Shown: positions 56,814 through 64,000 of the stretch, in pieces
Layout: every line of letters starts with the position of its first letter
Position numbering within the stretch: the stretch's first letter is position 1
Source of the DNA: Collybiopsis luxurians FD-317 M1
Lineage: Eukaryota > Basidiomycota > Agaricomycetes > Agaricales > Omphalotaceae
Reading direction: 5' to 3'
NCBI GenBank assembly: GCA_000827265.1
Contig: KN834759.1
Location: forward strand, 477,666-541,665
DNA length: 64,000 nucleotides
Position numbers and translations under genes: made by a program
Notes under the pieces: generated by a model
Told to the model about the DNA's origin: nothing
Databases searched by the model: none
Seen by the model: the letters and a program-made list of their open reading frames with translations, nothing else

Positions 56814-58943
56814 TTATTTCGACTCCCCTGGCAAAATCTCCACCAGTCTCATCTTTTCATCCCACAAACCGTCCACGGACCACTCGATTTCCTTCTCTTT
56901 ACTGAGTCTCAATATCTCCTTCACGTCCCGGGAGCAACCATTGCACCGTTCCAGTTCTTTAACCTCTTTATCGACGCGCCTCAGCCAGTCCTTTGCAACT
57001 TCTACTTGATCCGGAGTTAAGACTGGCACACGAAAATGCCACAGATACCCATCGCCTCCATGGGTCACATATCCTGTGCAAATAGTTGGGTCAAGGAATC
57101 GTTGTTCTTGAAATATGAATTTACCTCCTTCAGGACGTATTTGTTCCGGCACCCAACCGATTTCATACCTCAACACTGGGAACCCTGCTTCGTGTAGATC
57201 CCGAGCCAGCATTCGAACAGGTAAATGAACTTGCCAATCACTCAGAATGTCCCCGAACAAGCGGATACACTCCTCTGGCTTTGCATCGTGTGGAAGCTGA
57301 CGGTACATCTTCGTCATCCTTTCCACCATCTCCACCGGATAATACCGTTCCAAGTTGACGGGTACGTCAGATGGGGTAGCTATTGGGTGAGCGATGGAGT
57401 ACAAGTACCATTCTTCTGTCAGATCACCGACGATAACACTTTTTACGCCTTTTTTCTTGAGATTAGCAGCGAATTGACCTGAGCGTTGCCATGTCATTGC
57501 GTCAGGATAAGACGCCATCCAAGAATTGTCAACGCAGCCTCGGAAGGTACCGTACTCGACTCCAATCGCGTCTGTTTCGATGACTCGACAGATTGTGGAT
57601 GCAGGGACGATATCCGGGTTCCGGAGAGTGCTGAGGATGTCTGGCGAGTGGGGGTCAAGACTGAGAGCTTGACAAAGTGCCTCAAACTGTGGACGGAGCT
57701 CCGCAGGGGTTTTGGGTGCCATTCTGCAGGACCATTCAGAGATGAACGGGGCGTTATTGTTGACGGATAAAGGCTTACACGATGGCATTAGACATTAGAA
57801 TGGCGGAACGGAAGGGTGATTCCGTCGTATCTGGCAAGCGAGATACGTGGTGCAATAGTTGGTGTACGGAATGCGCACCTAAAAAGTGGATTGAGAACGA
57901 TTACCCGCAGAGTTGAAAGGAAAGAGTAATTGCATACCGGCAGAAAGCCCTAGGATCGTGATGTCTTGGGGGTTACCTACAGAGAACGGTTTGAGAGTTG
58001 CCAACGGACGCGGATATCACGTACGCACCGCCGAAGTCATTAATGTTTTTCTTCACCCACTCCAATGCGAGCCATTGGTCTTTGAATCCATAATTTCCAT
58101 CCAAGCGAGGCTCATCGCAGGCCAAAAACCCAAACGCGGATAATCGGTAACCAATGTTGACCCTCACCTCTGAGAACTCAGCAGAGACGAATTGTTCTTG
58201 ACCTCTGAGTCCGTGCGGTGACCCGAATTGCAAGAATCTAAATATAGACGATATTAAACAGGGTAGTTGCTGCTGCGCTGTTCCGAAATTTACCCTCCGT
58301 GAATGTATACTTTGACTGGATATCCGTTTTCGGACTTTGCATCAGTGGCAGAGGGATTAAATGAGGGTGGACAAACGATGTTGAGGAATAGACTGAAGGG
58401 GATGCTATAAGTGTGGCGCCGGATAAATGGATAACACCTACGGATTTTCCGTGGGTTTCCCGTATCCTACTTTATCTGGGAAAGGTGTATCTAGAAGTAA
58501 AATTGTCGCGTTCATCTGCAAGGTCATAGTCGGAGCCCGGCTACATACCTCTTGCTTGACCGTCGTTGTCCGGTTGGAAGCAATCTGTAGGTTAATGAGC
58601 GTGATTTTGGTACTTTTTTTCTGTTTCCAGAGTTCAGGTAGAGCCTGAGCGCGAGATACTCACAACTTGCCTCCGTGATATACTCCTTGTCAGAAGGATA
58701 TCGGTAACTATCTGGAAGAGGGTCCGCATCTGCGAATCGCAGTGGGGGCAACGCGTAGGGAATCTCTTGCGTTGTTGAGAGGAGGGACTATCGTTTGCGA
58801 GTGGACATCAGAATAACTTTGCTAGACATACCGAGGAATACAGCTGCACCGTTACTTGCTCGACCTCCAGTAACTTTTCCATACCTTGTTTCGACCGTTA
58901 CTCGAGCAGGGCTCAAAGCCAATTCGTCATGTATATGAGCCAT
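56814..58943 (-). CDS. Carboxylesterase type B (alpha/beta hydrolase)
   Basis: The start at 58943 (MAHIHDELALSPARVTVETR, then YGKVTGGRASNGAAVFLG) is chosen because the family begins with such a strand; the open frame upstream to 59246 has no family match. Exons continue with YALPPLRFADADPLPDSYRY, then CFQPDNDGQARG, then GQEQFVSAEFSEVRVNIGYR, LSAFGFLACDEPRLDGNYGF and KDQWLALEWVKKNINDFGG. The nucleophile elbow reads GLSAG near 57935. The last exon (57788-56814) includes VIVGDLTEEWYLYSIAHP and YVTHGGDGYLWHF, where the catalytic His may lie. No clear signal peptide, so an intracellular esterase is likely. The substrate is not predictable. Confidence 0.82.
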
Positions 58944-59758
58944 CGAATTTGTGGGTTGCTGGAGTGAAGTCAAGGGAAGTAGCAACGATAAGGGTCGCGA
59001 CAGAATCGGCCAATGGTCTATACTGTAGTTCAAATGTCTAATGATTACATCAACGTTCAGCCGAGCGGCAATTAGTGTCGTATCGGTGCGAATACGATAA
59101 GGTACCCGCCCAGGTCGAGCCTGGAGGTTGAGGTGCGGATTCAACTCCTTCAATTGAGTACGGAGATTTTGCAGTGTTTTGGCCGGGGCTTGGCCTCGTG
59201 CGGGCGGGCAGGAGGAGGAAGAACAAAGGCGATCTGCATGGGACAAAGCCTGAAGAGTCCGGTGTGTGACTGGTCGCTGGAAAAGAGAAACAGGATGCGG
59301 AGGGCGGGCTAAACGCGTTACCGAGTTAATGAGCAGAGAAAGATGAGAAATTGATGAGAGACGCGACAGGATGACAGGAAGCTAGGCGCCTAAACAGCCA
59401 CCGCCTCACTTATCTAGGGTTATCTTATCTAATATTATCTTATCTCGAGATATACATACACTTCGCTCTGCAAACTCTGCAAACTCTGCAAACAGACCGA
59501 CGGGAGCTAGCCGTCCAGTTCCACCCAGCAGCGTGACCCAACCATGACCTTTCGAGCTTCGCTCGAGCCCTCAGCTCTTGTTGGTATATTTGAGACGACA
59601 CTGCGTTAGAGCTTGGACTTTGGATGTTCCGACCCTGGATTATTAGACCAAATCACTTAGAATGTCCTGAAATCACAACAAGTACAAAAAATTATTTAGC
59701 AGCTGCACTGGAGATGTTAAAACTGATTGAATAATCGTCAACTTCTTCAGTTGGACAG
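58944..59758. other. Intergenic, no gene seen
   Basis: Includes the esterase promoter. Two simple repeats occur: three copies of CTCTGCAAA at about 59470-59492 and several TTATCT words at 59410-59445. Confidence 0.5.
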
Positions 59759-61461
59759 CTAGGCATCTGTAAACCCTCGAGGCATCTTTGCTCCCTTCAC
59801 CGGCTCATTCTTGGCCCTGAACTCCTTCGCCATCTCCTCCATTGGGACCCAGTGGACATTATCATGGGTGTTGACCCATTCGATAAATCGTTCCTGCGAT
59901 AACATTCAAATGTCAAGATGCCTCTCCGTTTCTTCCGTTGGACATCTTTTTCACTCACAAGCATGAGAATAACGTGAGGTCTACCGCTCACATCGGGGTG
60001 GATTGTTATAGGAAAGATAAACTCTTCCTCCTCTCTGAATCTTCGTTCAAACCGGTTTCTGAATCCACCATAAAAAACCTACCTGTAAAAATACGTGAAC
60101 ATATCCTTCCAGAGTTGCTCGACGTCTCGAGAGTTGACCTGCAGATACAAATCAATTTAATTCGCTCTATTAGCGATCCAGTAAACCTACCCAACCATGT
60201 GAGTTAGGCATCGACTTGATGAACCTGTCATAATCGCTCTCTTAGTAGATGAAGGCAGCTTAGGTATTGATTTACATACATCATAGGAGGAAGGTCATCG
60301 AGGTACCTGTGATCGAATATTAGAAGGCCCATGGCAATATCTTCTCGCGTACCAGCTAGATGGGATTTGAACTATGGACGACATTAGCATCGGCCTCGTA
60401 GTTATTGAGACATTACTCACCAAGCCCGGTTTCTTTACCCCTCTGAAGCGGCTTCATCCAGCTCGCAGCCTGGGCTTTGTAATTAATCTTGGTCCAGGTG
60501 TCTTCGTCTCGCATATAGTACGCTTTACAGCTTATTGACACCTTGAGCCCCACACGAAGAAGAAGAGGTCCAGCAACTCAACTCATGCCCCATGGCCGAG
60601 TGGTCTACATATCTTTAAGTCGGTCCCTGGTTTGGTGACATAGAGGAATTGACGAAGCGTACCATATTGCACGCCTTTTTCCAAGAGCAGATCGACACCT
60701 TCTTTACTTGTTTCCCACCAAGGTGCCACGCTTCCCTGAGCTCGAATTAGCGGCTTTGTTTCGCCAAGAGTTTGGAAAAATGTACCTTCGGAGGTTTTCC
60801 ATGATTAAAGTCGGTTAAAAGCTTGAAAGTGTGGTCCAAAATGTCTCGTTGCTGTTCAATTGTCATCGAAATAGGATTCTATGTCGAATTCAGCCTGAGT
60901 TCATCCGAGATGGATCACAGGAACTATACCTCATGCGAGTACCCATGGAGTCCACTACAATATTAGTTAGATCTAATTGATAAAAAACTGTCCAGAACTT
61001 GCATCTCGTGCCCCGCATCTCGTACTGCAGCCATTTGCTCTGGGAAGGTCTCCAAGCTGTGACCTGCAATAGATTACGACAGAGAAAGAGCTCTATTTTG
61101 ATAGATTTTACCGGGTATGAACCAAGTAGTTGTAATGTTATATTTCTTGAATAGCTTCAAGAGCCTAGGAGCGCCAACTTCTCCAGCAAACATTCCCTGA
61201 TCTCCATGAGTCAAGACCCTTACCGCGAATCTGAGAACGTACTCGGCTAATATCGCCAGGAGAATCTTCGAAAGTATTCAGTACTGTTACCAAAGAGCTA
61301 TATGCGAGCGAGCGTACCTTCTCCTCCGTAGGATCCCAGCCTATGGGTCAGTCGCAATCCAGATAAAGGAACGGCAACTTCTAATCGAGTCCATTGACTT
61401 ACCAACCCGCCACTGCATCGACATCGACACCAAAACTGATAAGCACACGCTTTGCAGGCAT
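59759..61461 (-). CDS. Polysaccharide deacetylase family protein (NodB/CE4-like fold)
   Basis: The start at 61461 reads [20 protein letters not shown] and, over an intron, [15 protein letters not shown]. The Asp pair in VDVDA is the metal/catalytic position of this family. Further on come [54 protein letters not shown] (metal-binding HxxxH), [20 protein letters not shown], and at the end [20 protein letters not shown] to TAG 59761-59759. It has about ten introns. There is no signal peptide, and the motif arrangement is closer to the PuuE/HpPgdA-like subgroup than to secreted chitin deacetylases. Its substrate may be a small amide rather than chitin. Downstream of the start the gene is complete. 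Confidence 0.82.
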
Positions 61462-62000
61462 TATGTTTTGAAAGATAGAGGCTTTCAAGAATCCATCACT
61501 GCGAATTTGCAGCTTTTAAAGTCCTTAGCAAAAGCACGCAGCTTCCGTTCTCACCTGCAGATACGTCACCATCTCCCGCGTTCGAAATTGAAGTTAAGAC
61601 TAAGTACATGGCCTCTGGTCCACGGTCTGAATGCCTATTATTTCAAACAAGCCATCCGTTGGGAAAACCTGAGACGAGCTTTGAATGGACCAGATGCCGC
61701 AATTGCTGCTGGTCCGCTAACCCCAACAAGTGCTTAAGCGCCCTAGGCGCCAGTCTCGCACTCGCGTTGTTGCCGAGAACGTTCACCAGAGCCCCACTCG
61801 AACTGCCTAATGGCTTTCCTTATCACAGGCAAGCTATATGCGGGTATTCTGCACCCATGAACCATATGATATGAATCTTATCCGTCTACTTATTTCTGAA
61901 CTGAATTCACACCGTGAATCATGATGGCATTCGGACATCCCACTATCAGCCATTCAGATAATTATAATTCTTTGTTTTTCCCCATTGTTTTTCCTTTCTA
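61462..62000. promoter_or_regulatory. Divergent intergenic region between the deacetylase and transporter genes
   Basis: Both starts face outwards, so this segment holds both promoters. No specific site was identified. Confidence 0.45.
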
Positions 62001-64000
62001 ATGGACCCCATCAAGAGCGCGAACGACGAGAAGGGACTCACTGAGGCGACTATCGAAACTGACAGTATCTCCCTCAGACATGCCGACGACATACTCCTTG
62101 CGCAACTAGGATACAAAAGCGAATTCAAGCGGGAATTTTCTGTGCATTCTATTCATATCTCCTCACTGTGAGATGAATACTTATCGTGAACTTAGCTCCT
62201 AGAGACAGTGGCATTCGCGTTCTCTATAATGGGGGTCAGAAACTTAGTAATTGATCACAATGCTCTCTACTTACAGACTGGATTCAGGTCATTGCGTCGG
62301 TATCTTCAACCCTCGTTTTTGGTTTAGATAACGGTTGGTGAAAAGCCATGATACCAAGCTGCTGTCGCTCAACTCAAGCTTTAGGTGGACACGTTGGAAT
62401 GGTCTTTGGATGGCTCATACCCAGTTTATTTGTGCTCACCGTCGCGCTTTCTATGGCAGAATTGACTTCGGCTATGCCGTGAGTGCTCCTTTGATGTCAT
62501 TGAGTCCCTTCGCGCTGAGCTTTCGTGGCCAATCTCAGGACGAGCGCTGGGCTCTATTATTTTGCTGCGAAATTGGCACCTCCAGAATACGCTCCGCTTG
62601 CAAGTTGGATTACCGGTATGTACCTAGAAATGTCTCTTCGCTCTGCCGAGTGCCAAGCTTAAACGTATCTCCTTAAGGTTGGGCTAATATCACTGGCCAA
62701 ACTACCCTGGTCTGCTCGATTGACTTCACTTGCGCCCAGATGATAACTACAGCGGTCGCTGTTGCCTCCGATGGGGCTGTTGTATTATCTTTGGGAGCCA
62801 CTTTTGGGATTTTGTTGGCGATCCTGTTTTCACATGGCATCGTCTGCTCTGCTGCAACAAGCGTACTGGCTCGTTTGAACATTTTCTACGTGATTGTCAA
62901 TGGCGAGTACCATAAACTTCTGAGATCTGTCGTGTTGATCCCAATCTTAGCGGTTAACTAGTCGGCTCTACCATCGCTGCTATCATTGCCTTGCTAGTTG
63001 TTGCAGGTGATAACAAGGTGTCGACCAAGGATGCGTTCACGCTTTTCGAAAACAATTCTGGATGGGTTAACAGTAAGTTAATCTCCGCGTCCCTCGTATT
63101 TCATTTCACGGACCTTGATATAGATGGCTGGGCTTTCATTCTCTCGTTTACGGCACCTATGTGGACTTTGACGGGGTGTCTGTACTTCGTACTTCTTTTT
63201 CTTCACCAATTATCTTACATCCGTCCGTATTCAGATGACTCGGCCGCACACATCTCGGAAGAGGTGGCGGGTGCAGCAAGGGCAGCCCCTATTGCGATTC
63301 TCGTAGGTGTAGGCGCGACAGCAAGCCTTGGATGGATCCTTTTGATTGTAGTATCTTTTGTCACGCCTTCAGTCAGCGATATCCTGTCTTCGACCCTTCC
63401 CCTCCCGATGGGCCAGGTGTTCTTGAATGTTTTAGGGAAGAAGGGAATGCTTGCAATATGGAGCTTGATCATCGTAGTGCAGGCAAGTTATAGGTCTGCT
63501 TGAGACAGAAACGTTCTCAAAGGGGATTCCAGTATGTTACCGGGGCCGCACAAGGTGTAGACGCCTCTCGGGTCGTTTTCGCATTTTCACGGTAAGTTGG
63601 GACTATGGCTCTTGCTGTGTATCACCTGAAAATCCATTCCCTCGCCTCCAGCGATAATGCCCTCCCTGGATCTCGTTGGTGGAAGCAAATCAATTCGTAC
63701 ACACAGACGCCGGTAAACGCCGTATGGCTTGTGATGATCGTCGCTGGAATTTGCGGAACGGTCGGGTTCAGTGTGACAGCCTTGAATTCCCTGGCTGGGT
63801 CCGTCTCATTTCAGGGTCCAAGAAGTTGTCAACTTATGCAGGATTATCCACAGGGCAGCTGTCATCGGCCTCTACACTTCGTATACATTCCCCATCTTTC
63901 TATCCGTTATTGGGGGGCGGAATAAAATCATACCGGGTCCATTCACTCTAGGACGATTTTCAAAACCTATAGGTTGGGTCGCGGTGGCATGGGTATGTTT
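62001..64000 (+). CDS. Amino-acid/GABA permease of the APC family, cut by the window end
   Basis: The start at 62001 (MDPIKSANDEKGLTEATIET, then ADDILLAQLGYKSEFKREFS) has the typical cytosolic N-terminus of fungal GABA/choline-type permeases. Membrane segments follow across many short exons: FGWLIPSLFVLTVALSMAEL, YYFAAKLAPPEYAPLASWIT, VLSLGATFGILLAILFSHGI, GSTIAAIIALLVVAG, LSFTAPMWTLTGYDSAAHIS (the conserved region between helices 5 and 6), AILVGVGATASLGWILLIVV, QGVDASRVVFAFSRDNALPG, and VWLVMIVAGICGTVGFSVTA. The last helices lie beyond 64000. It is likely a plasma-membrane or vacuolar importer; the substrate cannot be told from sequence. No break was seen in the visible part. Confidence 0.88.

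Noticed and set aside
1..64000. CRISPR arrays, bacterial operons, rRNA or tRNA genes
   Set aside because: No regularly spaced direct repeats with unique spacers, no ribosome-binding signals and no convincing tRNA A/B box pairs were seen. The sequence is clearly nuclear fungal DNA.

Overview
The window is nuclear DNA of a filamentous basidiomycete, most likely an Agaricomycete. Genes carry many short introns (about 45-70 bp, GT-AG), the telomere-type repeat is TTAGGG, and the gene content fits mushrooms: tyrosinase, family-2 heme peroxidase, NACHT NTPase and Crinkler-like relics, and a TKL-type kinase with an HGDIRGANIL catalytic loop. The species cannot be told from the sequence. A run of Ns at 44389-44753 between two poly-C tracts is an assembly gap.

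Layout. 1-11 kb is a transposon graveyard. It holds a Copia relic split by a foldback insertion, a second Copia element with recognisable LTRs (4495-7675), an integrase-core gene on the minus strand (8.15-9.99 kb) and small inverted-repeat elements. 11-15 kb is a small gene cluster: an unknown membrane protein, Mediator subunit MED21 and a probable mitochondrial protein. 15.6-26 kb holds two chimeric signalling genes separated by degraded copies of the MED21 neighbourhood. 26-37.9 kb holds a family-2 peroxidase, a tandemly duplicated small protein (one copy frameshifted), a broken GH51 arabinofuranosidase and adenylosuccinate lyase (ADE13). 38-47.6 kb is a second accessory block: a NACHT pseudogene, a Crinkler-like P-loop NTPase, a dynein heavy-chain fragment, the gap, a minisatellite and a foldback element containing telomeric repeats. 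48-64 kb is ordinary gene space: a Ser-rich unknown, tyrosinase, gamma-glutamyltransferase, carboxylesterase, polysaccharide deacetylase and an APC amino-acid transporter cut by the window end.

The most interesting part is 15.6-26 kb. Two neighbouring genes in the same orientation share a C-terminal kinase module with the same exon plan, joined at the same ELADLIQS linker. They carry different host-derived N-termini. Gene 1 begins with the Spa2-type SHD region of the polarity scaffold followed by an adenylyl-cyclase catalytic domain. Gene 2 begins with a KIN4-like kinase domain. In both, the borrowed domain has lost catalytic residues (cyclase metal Asp to Asn and catalytic Arg to Gln; KIN4 HRD to HRN and DFG to DFS), while the kinase module keeps its Lys, Asp, Asn and DFG. 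In gene 1 a G-to-A change at the first intron base and a TGG-to-TGA change cut the kinase module off. This resembles the integrated-decoy design of plant immune receptors. That reading is inference.
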